Positions 39,177-50,103 of a stretch of 64,000 bases of DNA are shown one piece after another (position 1 is the first letter of the stretch; the number at the start of each line of letters is the position of its first letter). The notes under the pieces are model-generated. The model was not told the origin of the DNA. It searched no databases and worked only from the letters and a program-made list of their open reading frames with translations. A program made the translations under genes and the position numbers. Source of the stretch: Riptortus pedestris (Eukaryota > Arthropoda > Insecta > Hemiptera > Alydidae); the NCBI GenBank assembly GCA_019009955.1, contig CM032230.1, positions 186,001-250,000 of the forward strand, given 5' to 3'.

Positions 39177-39644
39177 GTAAGTAGATCTTTACCTTTCCAG
39201 CTGAGGTGGCTTTGACGTCATGAGAGGCATTCGCCGACAATATCTCAAAAATAAGATGGCTTAGTAACGGTTCGCATGCTCGATGAAGGTCATACTAATA
39301 ATTGTTTACTTACGTGATCGAGAGCTTATTATAATCATGTCCGGGTCACCACTCAAACGTTCTTCAGTTAAATAAATGAAATTGTTCCAAGCACATCATT
39401 ATTTTTTATTAGGTTTTAATATACAGATATTTAAAGCTTGAGTGAAGGGCAGTAGAAACAATAGACTTCACAACTTTCTGTTATTCATTCACAGCTGGCT
39501 GGCTCCGTTGCCATGACAACGCTCACCACATTACCACGGAAACGAACGTCGCCACTGCAAGCACACAAGACAGTGAAATAAATATTTATATATCAAATTG
39601 ATTATATAACAAAATACTGCTGTGTTTTTTGTTATTTGCCACAG

Positions 39645-39832
39645 GATCGGGATTGAGAAAAATAGGAGATGCAAGACAGGCGAGAATGACGGAGATCTGA
39701 GTCGAGATCTCTAAAGAGAAAACTGCCGAGCAAAAGAAGGAAAAGGAAAATCGATTTTCGACCACCTAGGTACAAATAACTCCCGAGTTCGGTGCCTATT
39801 TACAATAAAATAAATAAACAAAGCACTCCAAG
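39645..39832 (+). ncRNA. Candidate internal non-coding or 5' UTR exon
   Basis: The acceptor GTGTTTTTTGTTATTTGCCACAG lies before 39645, and AAG|GTAAGT follows 39832, both close to consensus. The 188-nt stretch is purine rich, has stops in all frames and only very short ATG frames, so it would be a UTR or lncRNA exon. It pairs naturally with the donor at 39177 (468-bp intron). It could also be chance. Confidence 0.35.
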
Positions 39833-40592
39833 GTAAGTGCACTAACGAACTAAGCACATTTTACTCTTACATAAGAAACAGATTGAATAAACGCCCAAAA
39901 GGTTAGACAAAAGACAAATAAATACCTTTATCTTAATCCCTATTTTACCTGCAATCATATTTACATATATAAAACCAATTCTGTACTTGTTAATATTATT
40001 AGCTCATAAGGTCACTTAAAATTGTATTTTTTTAAAATTGTTGAAATATTCACTAAGGTGCAATATTACAGCCTACTTTTAATCAACTGCATTTATAAAC
40101 AATCTTCTACTATAATAGAAACACTTATTTCATGTTTCTTTTCATTAATCTTATTTTATATTGTAGTGGTTTAGAAGGTACAGTATAAATTATTTTATAA
40201 ATTTTTTGTTACTCAATAAAGGATAATTTATAAAAAAAAGAGATAAAAGGAATTATAAATTTGATAACTGAAGAAGGAAAATTAACACTCGACCAAGGCA
40301 TGAGACGCACCGACTTAAGCTAGGAGGAATGGTTTTGCATTTATATGGAGACACGGACTTAAACAGCACACACTACACGTTCCAGCGCTGTCAGACAAAT
40401 GTAATTAGCCAGGTACCCACGATTTCAACCAAACCAAAATAAATTATGTTCTTTGTATATTTAAATTTACAATCATTTCATTAACAAATACAATTATGTA
40501 TTACTTAAAACCACAAAAATAATAAATGGAAATTATTATTATTGTACGTATACAAATAAGAACCATATTTTCTCATTATTACCCTTTCTACT
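39833..40592. other. Unassigned AT-rich DNA
   Basis: No repeat, frame or further splice-bounded exon that I can support. Confidence 0.4.
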
Positions 40593-40602
40593 ATTATGGC
40601 AT

Positions 40603-40835
40603 GAGGGGCTCAGGTTAGCCGTGTTAGTTAAAGCGTTGGCTTTAATCTCACATAGTAAACCTTGAGTGGCGAGTTCGATTCAAGCCTGGGCAACAGGGAA
40701 TTTATTTAGTGACGGACTTATTAAAAAAAAAATCATTAGTCCCACCCTGGCTAGAAAAGGGTGGTAACCTGTAGATAACCCGTCCCAATTAGCCATAATA
40801 GTATAACAGTGGACATTAATAAATAATTTAATTTG
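40603..40835 (+). mobile_element. tRNA-derived SINE with target-site duplication
   Basis: Flanked by the 10-bp direct repeat ATTATGGCAT (40593-40602 and 40836-40845). The head resembles a tRNA-derived pol III promoter: an A-box-like region near 40627-40650 and the B box GAGTTCGATTC at 40670. The body has a conserved block starting AGTCCCACCCTGGCTAGAAA, and the tail is A/T rich. A second, 5'-truncated copy lies at 50104-50230. Confidence 0.75.
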
Positions 40836-40845
40836 ATTATGGCAT

Positions 40846-41218
40846 TACTTTCTACTTATTTACCTCTGCCTCATAATAATAATTCACAAAGATTTTGATC
40901 CTGGCCTATACACAACTTCTGGCAATGTTGGTGTGACAAAAGGAGTGTAATGGGCAGAAGATGAGAGTCGATGAACGGGCGATGGATAATTGGTGACGAG
41001 GCTGGGTTGGGTATGTCATGACGCCAGGGCGAGTCAATAGCGAGACCGTTGAGGGCCATAGCTCCTTGGCTGGTAGCTCTAGGATGGATAATGACAGCGA
41101 GGTAGGAAATTAGCGACAGAGCGAGGCAATGACTGATTGCCGATAGGCAAGCGGTTTCCGAATCTCATGGCGTCATCATACAGGACCTTGCTCCATTTGT
41201 CATGCGGTTGGTTGCCTC
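40846..41218. other. Unassigned, possibly the R1 3' flank
   Basis: No motif. The stretch near 41150-41210 could be the continuation of the R1 relic beyond the 18-bp array (KWSKVLYDDAMRFGN on the minus strand). Confidence 0.35.
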
Positions 41219-41549
41219 TACTTCCCTGGCTGCCCCTACCTCCCTGGCTGCCCCTACCTCCCTGGCTGCCCCTACCTCCCTGGCTGCCCCTACCTCCCTG
41301 GCTGCCCCTACCTCCCTGGCTGCCCCTACCTCCCTGGCTGCCCCTACCTCCCTGGCTGCCCCTACTTCCCTGGCTCCCCTACCTCCCTGGCTGCCCCTAC
41401 CTCCCTGGTGCCCCTACCTCCCTGGCTGTCCCTACCTCCCTGGATCCCCTACCTCCCTGGCTGCCCCTACCTCCCTGGCTGCCCCTACCTCCCTGGATCC
41501 CCTACCTCCCTGGCTGCCCCTACCTCCCTGGCTGCCCCTACCTCTTTTC
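41219..41549. repeat. 18-bp minisatellite, about 18 units
   Basis: Unit CTCCCTGGCTGCCCCTAC. Some units have lost 1-3 bases. Pro/Leu-rich plus-strand frames result from the repeat and are not genes. It adjoins the R1 ORF2 end. Confidence 0.95.
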
Positions 41550-42898
41550 TGCGTTGCTGACCAAATCGCTCGGTTCAGGGAAGTAGCTGCATACTGCTCT
41601 CATCAGGTTCAACCTGCTATGGTCATAGAGCGTGCATTCTTTAATTATGTGCATCCATGATTCGTTACTATCCCCATAGTCACACCTCGGGCTGCGCTAC
41701 TTTTTATATTTGTATAGGTACTCTGCAAAATCACCATGCCCGGTCAGGAATTGGGTTATAAAGTGGTTGGTGAACATCCATTCCCTTTCTATCCTGAGTG
41801 TGACTTTCGGGAAGAAGGCCTTAGTCGTGGATCCTTTGGTGGTGTCCCGCCATCGCTTCTCCCACTCGCTAGTGATATACCTGTTTGATGCTTCTTTTAG
41901 TCTCTTTCTAAAGTTGGGTTCATTTCTGTCCATGGTCAATGCCTCTAGGAGCTCCGACGGTGTAGACGTTGGGGCTGCCATCCTCGTATTATGCATCTTT
42001 CTGCCACCTTGGCCCTTATTACGAGGTCAATCGGAGCGGTGCCTGCTATAATTTTGACTGCTTCGTATGAGGTTGTCCTATAAGCCTTGCAAATTCTTTA
42101 CAGGACTTGGTTTTGACTCCTGAGGAGCAGTGCGTAGTGGTTCCTCTTGAGCATTGGCCCCCAGGCAGCGACGGCATACAGGACTGTGCTGAGATAGCAT
42201 ACGCTGTATATCGTAGCTGTTGGCTTATACTCCAGTCCCCATGTGGCCATCGACATACTCTGTAGTTTGTTTATGATCTTGGTTACCGTGCCTGGTTCCT
42301 GCTCCAGTCTTCGACCTCGCTGAGCAAGTCGGGCGTGACCAAAGTTACGTCTATGTGAGATTCGCCGAAGGTGGCGACCTGGAGTCCACACTCTGTGATG
42401 AAGTCCGCCACTATTCTTCCTCTCAGGTTCGTCCATTTAGAAGCCCATTGTACGTTCCAGGCATTGCAATCTGTACAAATCACCACCCTCTTTTTCTTGA
42501 ACGTGTTCAACAAGGCCTCTACGGTACCGAGGATTGGTCCCATGGCGATGCTTGGCGGCATGTACACTGAGATTACGTTATAGGACGCTCCACCTTTGCT
42601 GACTGTCGTTGCGGCCACCAAAGGCGTGCTCAGCGAATGATGTCCTATGGTGCTCCATTCAGTTCCTACGTATGTAACAGCGGCTCTCGGCTTGTTGTTG
42701 GCCGCTTACGTGGGTCGAGTGTTGTGGGAGTGAGGAAAGCTGTCCTGCTCTGAAAGGTGGCTCTTGCATGGCTACGACCGCGTTTTTACCCTGAAGGTCG
42801 CGCCATACTTCCTTCGCAGCGAGCCCACTATTCCTCAGCTTAATTTGAACAATTGTCAGGCCTCCTCTTGACTCACTCTTGCGTTCCCCGTAGTCCAT
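41550..42898 (-). pseudogene. R1-clade ORF2 relic with RT core deleted
   Basis: EN start at 42898 with VQIKLRNSGLAAKEVWRDLQ and NAVVAMQEPPFRAG; EN end with VICTDCNAWNVQWASKWTNL, RGRIVADFITECGL and GESHIDVTLVTP. Near 42290 the sequence jumps straight to the RT thumb (KIINKLQSMSMATWGL), so the RT fingers, palm and YADD are deleted. Then come YAVAAWGPMLKRN and the C-terminal block CDYGDSNESWMHIIKEC. Frameshifts and stops occur. The end meets the 18-bp array with an immediate TAG. Confidence 0.85.
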
Positions 42899-42954
42899 TC
42901 TCAGTAGCCCAAATTCTGCTCTTGAGGTATACTAGGTAGGCTTGGCAATTGCTG

Positions 42955-43900
42955 TCATAAGTTGGGTGATCTGCCTGTTTCTTTCCTACCATGCAATTTA
43001 TACATTCTGGGGGCCCAATTATTTGGGTATTCTTTGTTACCATGGCCTTGTTTCGCGCACCAAGAACATACTGTGGCTCCTGCGACGCAGCCGATGTGCC
43101 CATGACGCTGGCATTTGAAACAGCGTGGCTGCTCTCTAAAGTCGTAGCATATAACGCTCAGGAGACCCAACTGCATCCTGCCTGTTGCCTCGCTTTTGGG
43201 TCTACTTCAACTACCCATTGTGTAGTCAGGCCACCTTTTGGGCCTCTTTTAAAGAGTGCTCTAATGGTTAGGTAGTGATCCTTTGGTCCTTGTCCGGTGA
43301 CAAAGTTGCTTATCTTGGTTTCCACATTCTTGGCGTCCCAAGCTACTGGCACGCCCACCGCAACTATCCTGGGGAGCCTCTTTGCTAGTCTGGTAATCTC
43401 CAGCTTGTTAGCGTCTTTGCTTTCCTTGATTGTCCCCATTAGTGCAAGGGCTGCTGCTTCATTCGCCAACTTAACGATCATTGACCCTTCCTGGGTGATC
43501 TTTATGTCCCTGATGTCCTTGCCACGGAGTCAGGGTTTATCCCCTCAACAACATCAATGAGGGTGTCGGCCTTTCCTCCAGGATTATTAGTGCAAGATCC
43601 TCCTTTCCCCAAGGTAATTTTAATTCTGTAGGACGGGCTTGCTGTGATTGGTGTTCCTACGTCAGGAATGTTTTCCTTTATCTCCTGTCTGCGGATTATG
43701 TTGGAGTTCTGTCTCACCTTCCTCTTCTTAGAAGACCGGCCAACGACGTCTGTCTACTTGGTGAGATTGTTGGGGTCTTCTGCTTCACTCTCGGGGTTTC
43801 TCTGCTCGCCCTGGGTGAGGCTCGTGTCCGAGTCCCTTAGCTAGTCTCGGTAAAGACTCCTGATGGCTGGAGGGTGGGGTTATTGGAACTATTTTGGTGT
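42955..43900 (-). pseudogene. R1-clade ORF1 (gag) relic
   Basis: Pieces of an R1 gag in three frames. The middle part (43158-43481) has NEAAALALMGTIKESKDANK and VAVGVPVAWDAKNVETKISN. The zinc knuckles near 43130-43040 read CFKCQRHGHIGCV and CSWCAKQGHGNKEYPNN, the second having lost its final Cys. An N-terminal acidic stretch (NPESEAEDPNN) is readable near 43790. It lies directly upstream of the R1 ORF2 relic. Confidence 0.8.
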
Positions 43901-43910
43901 CACCTTGTGG

Positions 43911-44314
43911 ACCCACTCCTGATCGTCCCCACTCCTGATCGTCCCAACTCCTGATCATCCCCACTCCTGATCTTCCCCACTCCAGATCGTCCCCACTCCA
44001 GATCGTCCCCACTCCAGATCGTCCCCACTCCTGATCGTCCCCACTCCTGATCTTCCCCACTCCTGATCGTCCCCACTCCAGATCGTCCCCACTCCAGATC
44101 GTCCCCACTCCTGATCGTCCCCACTCCTGATCGTCCCCACTCCTGATCGTCCCCACTCCTGATCGTCCCCACTCCAGATCGTCCCCACTCCTGATCGTCC
44201 CCACTCCTGATCGTCCCCACTCCTGATCGTCCCAACTCCTGATCGTCCCCACTCCTGATCGTCCCCACTCCTGATCGTCCCAACTCCTGATCATCCCCAC
44301 TCCTGATCTTCCCC
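43911..44314. repeat. 16-bp minisatellite, about 25 units
   Basis: Unit CCCCACTCCTGATCGT with variants CCAGATCGT, CTGATCTT and CTGATCAT. Long minus-strand frames (Gly/Asp/Trp/Arg periodic) are by-products. It runs without a break into Helitron-like sequence at 44315. Confidence 0.95.
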
Positions 44315-44792
44315 AAAAATGTTAATATAGCTTATAATAATGGAAAAGCTGGAGCTAATTCACTTACCGATTTTTGTTTAGTTCGGTTTAGTCATTAGTG
44401 ACCAATAAAATTGTTGACTCCCGCTATAGCCTTTAGCGTATATCTCGTGTATACTTCGTTATAAGACAATAGGTTACAAAAAAAAAAAAAAAAAAGTTAC
44501 TCTAAAGAACAACTAAACAACTTTTGTCATGTGAATATTTGTCGAAACCCCAATAGAAAACGAAATATCGCTATTTTTAATATCAAACCTCCCTTATAAC
44601 CCCACTCCAGTTCATTTCAAAGAATATTAGTATAGCCTATAGTCTAAGGTTCTGTTAATAGTAATATGCATACCAAGTCCATAAAATTCGGTTCAACAGT
44701 TTATGCGTAAAAAGGCAATAAACAAACAATCACCAAAGCCATAAATTGGAGATATCGTGCCTATGGCATGTGAAACGAAAATGTAAAAATCT
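44315..44792 (-). mobile_element. Helitron-like fragment
   Basis: Minus-oriented terminal monomers: GTTAATATAGCTTATAATAA, GACTCCCGCTATAG, CGAAATATCGCTATTTTTAA and CTCCCTTATAACCCCACTCC. The 5' end near the (TA)n at 44793 lacks part of the usual terminal region. It faces the next copy head to head across the TA tract. Confidence 0.75.
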
Positions 44793-44814
44793 ATATATAT
44801 ATATATATATATAA

Positions 44815-45968
44815 AAAATTGTAACCTCTGTCTGTACATTGATTTTTTTCGCGAAATTTCACGATAACTTTTCGTTTCACATGTCATAGACACCATAACT
44901 GCATTTTGTTTCTTTGGTGTCTGTTTGTTTGTTTGTTTGTTACCTTTTCACGCATAAACGGCTGAACCGAATTTTATGAAACTTGGTATGTATATTACTA
45001 TTAACCCACCTTAGCCTTTAGGCTATGTTAATATTCTCTGAGACGAACAGGACTGGGGGTTATAAGGGAGGCCTGAAATTAAAAATAGCGATATTTCGTT
45101 TCCTAATGCATTTTCGGCAATTATGCACATAACAAAAGTTGTTTATTTTGTTATTTAGAGTAACTTTTGTTATATACACTTTTGTCGTATACCTAAGTAT
45201 AAATGAGTTATACGTTAAAAACTACTGCGGAAGTCAACAATTTTATTTGGCACAAAAAACTCAACCGAACTAAACCAAACTCGGTATGTGAATTAGTACT
45301 AACGACTTCCTTATAATAAGCCATACCGACATTTCTAGCGACGGACAGGAGTGGGGGTTGTAAGGGAGGCCTGAAATTAAAAATAGCAGTATTTCGTTTT
45401 CCATTGAGTTTTCTGCAAGTATGTACATGATAAAAGTTGGTTATTTTATTATTTAGAGTAAATTTTGTTATATACACATCTCATGTCTCATCCGTTATCC
45501 GCCAGATATAATAAAAATGCAAGTATCTCGGTGAATATTCAAGATAGAGAATAAATGTATATAACAATATTTATAGTAAATTTAATTTGCAATAAGATTG
45601 ATTCTGTACATTTTTTCGATTCGACGTATAGTAACGGAGCTCAACAATTCTTTTCAATATGAACTACTAGGTACCTCACCTGGAAAAATTAATTCAAATT
45701 ATAATATATTATTATAATATTTTGATAAATAATTAAAATCTATGCATAATGCATAGGAAACTGGAAATATGACAATATGTAGGACAATGAAGTCTTGCAT
45801 AAAAAATTAATTTTATTATTAACATATCCACAGAAACGATGGGTATAAACCCTAAACACTGGGACGGGTAAATGTCAAAATATTGTGCAAAGTTAAGCCT
45901 TGCCAAAAAAATACCATCACCATTCAGCCTCAAATGAATTCCCGGGCGAAGCCGGGTATCTGAGCTAG
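44815..45968 (+). mobile_element. Helitron-like element with RepA piece inside
   Basis: Starts at AAAAAATTGTAACCTCTGTC and ends CCCGGGCGAAGCCGGG, TATCTGAG, CTAG, T. The stem CCCGG/CCGGG with a 6-base loop and CTAG eight bases on fit a Helitron 3' end. About two monomers are present; a reverse RepA half (45482-45660) lies between them and the 3' end. Confidence 0.75.
45482..45660 (-). repeat. RepA distal half
   Basis: Contains CTCATCCGTTATCCGCC, the GAGATACTTGCATTT-like block and TAGTAACGGA, the reverse complement of 4020-4200. Confidence 0.7.
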
Positions 45969-46039
45969 TATTATCATATAAATATATTTCGAACTTAAAT
46001 GAAAATTTCACTCAAAATTATAATCATTTTTATTATTAT

Positions 46040-46105
46040 TATTTAATAATAAAATACCATCATCACTCAGCCTCCAATGATTACCCGGGCGAAGCCGCTA
46101 GCTAG
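46040..46105 (+). mobile_element. Second Helitron-like 3' end
   Basis: ATCACTCAGCCTCCAATGAT, CCCGGGCGAAGCCG, then GCTAG and T: a 3' terminus repeated 137 bp after the first (45968). Confidence 0.6.
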
Positions 46106-46164
46106 TTGTTTCATAAAAATCATTGACAGTACATTTTTCAATCAGGAATAAACATTTAAAACTA

Positions 46165-46467
46165 GTGGATGCGTTGATATAGACTGTTTCCCGGCCGCTC
46201 ATCTCCTTACGTGGCGATGTTCCATGGCCCCTCGCTCCCCGGATTTGAACCCATGCGATTTTTTTTCTTTGTGGTTATCTCAATGCTGAGGTTTACAAAA
46301 TTCGACCAAGGACCTTGGAAGCCCTTAAGGAGGCAATAACATATGCCGTCGCTGGAATATCAGAAGATATGCTGAGAAGAGTTTTCGGAAACTTTTTTGA
46401 ACGGCTCACCATGTGCATCGCTCGCCAAGGTCGTCACCTGGATGAATTAATTTACATAACCAAATGA
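46165..46467 (+). pseudogene. Tc1/mariner-superfamily transposase C-terminus
   Basis: Encodes APRSPDLNPCDFF (third catalytic block), then after a T8 run in a shifted frame CGYLNAEVYKIRPRTLEALK and EAITYAVAGISEDMLRRVF, ending in RHLDELIYITK and TGA. A single indel in the T run would explain the shift; the rest is clean. The N-terminal two thirds are missing. AATAAA follows at about 46498. Confidence 0.8.
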
Positions 46468-47980
46468 CAATATAATGGCAGTGAATTTAGTTTTGGGAAA
46501 TAAAAACGTTTTGAGATTATCTTTATTTGTTCTTTCAGAGTACATCCTTCAAATCAGCGAGTCCATTCTGCCCCAGCCTGTACGAGTCTTATCAATGGGG
46601 AGAATAGAAGCTTATTGAGACTGTCAGGAGGCACTAGATTGTCGCCAGATGTCTATTTGGCAGTAAGACTATTGGGGATAGAGGAAACTCATTTTCGAAT
46701 TCATGTTTCGTAGAAAACAGCAAGAAAAGAGTAGTTTCCGACAGAAGCCAGTTTTCCAAAGGCAAGACATACCTTAGATGATGATGAATAGGCGTCGAAT
46801 CAATTAGGAGTGACGATATGGCAAATACTGATGCCCATAATAGTAGTTGCCATGCCAAACATTTGACGGGTAAAATGTTATTATACCTCTTGATTTGGTG
46901 TGCAGTGACACACCACTGAGCATTCCAATGCATGCTGGGTAGTTTCTGTCCCAGGGAACCGCTATTTTAATAAACCAGTTTGAGATATGTGTGTGTACTT
47001 TGAGTTCCACCAATTTCATAGTTAAGATAAAACACAATTTTTGAAAAATAAAAAAATTGTGGGTAAAATAAATAAAGAAAGTGCTTTATAACACTTGAGT
47101 GATATTATTCATGAAATATAAATAAGGGAGGTAGATAAATCTTTTGAACTTGAGTTGGCTAAGGTAATAAATCAGAACAAAAGAGAGGGCGCCACTAACA
47201 ACTCTTACAACAAGAAGGGCTTTGAGAGTTTTCGTTGGGGTTGGTCTTTCTCATGAGACCAGCTAGGATGCGGTATTGTTGAGTGCTCGGAGTATGGAGG
47301 CAACTGCTTCTGTCATATTGTCTTCCCTCCCTTTAAACTGGGTTCAACTTGATACTTTACATGGATAGACCTTCCTTAACAATTTTAAACAATGATTAAT
47401 AAAAGGTGAAACCTACGTCGCGGAATATATAGACATCACGAGTTAAATGTCCTAGCAAAGGCATGCCTACTGCGGAAATAAATATAATACATTCCGTCAC
47501 TTTTCAAACTAAATGCATCGAATAATCTACGACTCTTATAAGAAATTATTGTTAATAGTACTACTTTGGAAAGTCAACTAAAAATTATTAATAAGATAAT
47601 GTTTAACTACAGCAGTCGATAAGGGTGATTCAGCAAATAATCATGAAGGAAGCTAAAAAGCTGTTACGGAGGAGCAGAACAAAGGCTGATAAATATGAAA
47701 GGGTTTGGTGGCAGTAGGCGATACATAGAGATATAAACAAAGAGCTACCTGAATCACTCGTCGATAACATGACGTCAGCCCTCTCCCTTTACAAGTGAAA
47801 AGCAGGGCTGTTTTTATACTGTTTGTTTAGTTCCCTCTGCCAAGCCTTCCCGACATGCTCAACTTAAAGTAACTTTAAATTCAACTATAAATAATCCACT
47901 GTAGGTAAAACACCTCTCCCGGCTCCCCCTTCCCAACATATCCATTACGCTCCCACCAACAGTTTTTGCAAATTTCTCAT
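46468..47980. other. Mostly unassigned; one weak exon candidate
   Basis: On the minus strand a stretch ending CATCATCTAAG|GTATGT (last exon base 46773) can be read with a hydrophobic segment (CLAWQLLLWASVFAISSLLI). No convincing acceptor was found, so I do not call a gene. The rest (about 47040-47980) is AT rich without a signal. Confidence 0.3.
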
Positions 47981-48585
47981 ACAGGAAATCAGCTATGAAG
48001 GTTGAACTTAAGACGCGATATCTTCAAATGTCTAACAATCCTACATACGGAAATGTGGTCCGCTCGGTCAGCCTTTCGGAAGTTAGACATAGAGAAGGGT
48101 TACATTGTTCAACGACTTGAGTATTTTCATTTTCATGTTTAATCTTAGTAATATCTAGATTCTTTCTTAGACTCTTATTACTTCCATTTTTTTGTAGCCT
48201 ATGTAGTTTTTCTATTAGACGTATTATTTCATTTTTTAAATGTTTTTCATTGATGCGCAATAAAATAGCTCTGTTTACTAACACATACATGTTTTTGGGC
48301 TGAGTTTTACTTGGAATGAAATCCGTAAAAAAATGGACCGCTCATGAAAATATTTCACAGCGATGTAGTCTAAGAATAGAATTACCTATCTCGTTACGAT
48401 ACTCAAGTTCTACAATTGTTATTCTATACATTTATTCCGTAGCAATAAATAGAGAGAGTAATTCGTATTTTCTTGTTTTTAGCATTTTTGATAGCCCTAC
48501 TCATCGGATTTTTACTTAGAATTAGAAAGTATTGTGTAAGAATGCTAAGCAGCAGGTAGGAAATGAGCTTAGTTTACGCAGCACC
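47981..48585 (+). repeat. Diverged RepA copy
   Basis: Starts GGAAATCAGCTATGAAGGTT, continues ATCTTCAAATGTCTAACAAT and ends GAAATGAGCTTAGTTTACGC, matching both ends of RepA. The interior is strongly diverged and contains an 88-codon minus-strand open stretch (48024-48290) of unknown meaning. Confidence 0.55.
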
Positions 48586-48599
48586 TTCGTGACCAACTC

Positions 48600-49380
48600 C
48601 TGTCCTTCCTCATCCCCAATGGCCATCCTGTCCTTCCTCATCCCCAATGGCCATCCTGTCCTTCCTCATCCCCAATGGCCATCCTGTCCTTCCTCATCCC
48701 CAATGGCCATCCTGTCCTTCCTCATCCCCAATGGCCTTCCTGTCCTATCTCATCCACCAATGGCCTTCCTGTTCTATCTCATCCCCAATGGCCTTCCTGT
48801 ATTATCTCATCCACCAATGGCCTTCCTGTACTATCTCATCCACCAATGGCCTTCCTGTCCTATCTCATCCACCAATGGCCTTCCTGTCCTATCTCATCCC
48901 CAATGGCCTTCCTGTCCTATCTCATCCACCAATGGCCTTCCTGTCCTATCTCATCCCCAATGGCCTTCCTGTCCTATCTCATCCCCAATGGCCTTCCTGT
49001 CCTATCTCATCCCCAATGGCCTTCCTGTCCTATCTCATCCCCAATGGCCTTCCTGTCCTATCTCATCCACCAATGGCCTTCCTGTCGTTCCTCATCCCCA
49101 ATGGCCTTCCTGTCCTATCTCATCCACCAATGGCCTTCCTGTCCTTTCTCATCCACCAATGGCCTTCCTGTCCTATCTCATCCACCAATGGCCTTCCTGT
49201 CCTTCCTCATCCCTAATGGTCTTCCTGTCCTTTCTCATCCACCAATGGCCTTCCTGTACTATCTCATCCCCAATGGCCTTCCTGTACTATCTCATCCACC
49301 AATGGCCTTCCTGTCCTTCCTCATCCCTAATGGCCTTCCTGTACTATCTCATCCACCAATGGCCTTCCTCATCCCTAATG
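48600..49380. repeat. 28/29-bp minisatellite, about 27 units
   Basis: Unit CCTGTCCTATCTCATCCCCA plus ATGGCCTT (28 bp), or with CCACCA (29 bp). No unit variant contains a stop in the plus direction, so all three plus frames stay open for up to 320 codons. The codon content is frame independent, which argues against a real protein. Confidence 0.95.
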
Positions 49381-50103
49381 GCCGTCCTTTTGAAGAAATG
49401 TTTGAAACACCGCTTCATTAGGTCAACTTCGTCATTTGATTGGAATGTGGTGAATATTTCTTATGTAAGTTGCATTGGTGTACTAGTATCGTAGGCTCCT
49501 TGATCGATAGTGCGCACTGAATAGTGCCATCAATATCAGAGGAAAAGAATATTTGTGTGGCAGAGGTTGGGGGCAGGTGCCTGCGACAGGAGGAACCTCC
49601 ACAACTCTATTCTAAATATCGGGGGGGGGGTGATCGTCCCCCATCTTGCAGCTAATATTAAATTTGCCCCCCCCCATGCTATTGGGGGAGAGTGATAGCC
49701 CCGGGCTCCAATTTCCTTGGCCCCTTCTCACGATGGATTTCCCAGGAGAAGCTATTAGGAAAGAAAGGAAAACTTCAATCCTATAATATTTGCCGGAGAA
49801 TAACAATATAAATACCCGTCCAACGTTCAGCACAACTTCCTTCTATATTGCCGGCTAGCATTTGGTCAAAACGAGTTGTCAAGACAGTATACCTTAAAAT
49901 ATATATTTTATTTAGGGGGTGAAGGGGGACCGGATTAGAAGGAAAATAAAGCAAAAAGTAGGAAAACGTTTTTCTACTTGTACTAGTTGCGAAAAAATAT
50001 CTGCCTTGGAATACTATTAGGAATGTTGGCAATAGCCTTATAAGCACAACAACTTTAAGAACAATTAAAAATGACTTCATTCAGAATATCTACAGAGTAA
50101 AAT
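49381..50103. other. Unassigned, with poly-G and poly-C runs
   Basis: A G10 run at about 49621 and a C10 run near 49667 lie within 60 bp and could pair. No gene seen. Confidence 0.4.

Noticed and set aside
43785..44316. Gly/Asp/Trp-rich 138-171 codon frames on the minus strand
   Set aside because: Produced by the 16-bp array; three overlapping frames give the same kind of peptide.
48532..49494. A 320-codon plus-strand open frame, the longest outside the LINE
   Set aside because: It is the 28/29-bp minisatellite. All three plus frames are open through the same region, so the length reflects lack of stop codons in the unit.
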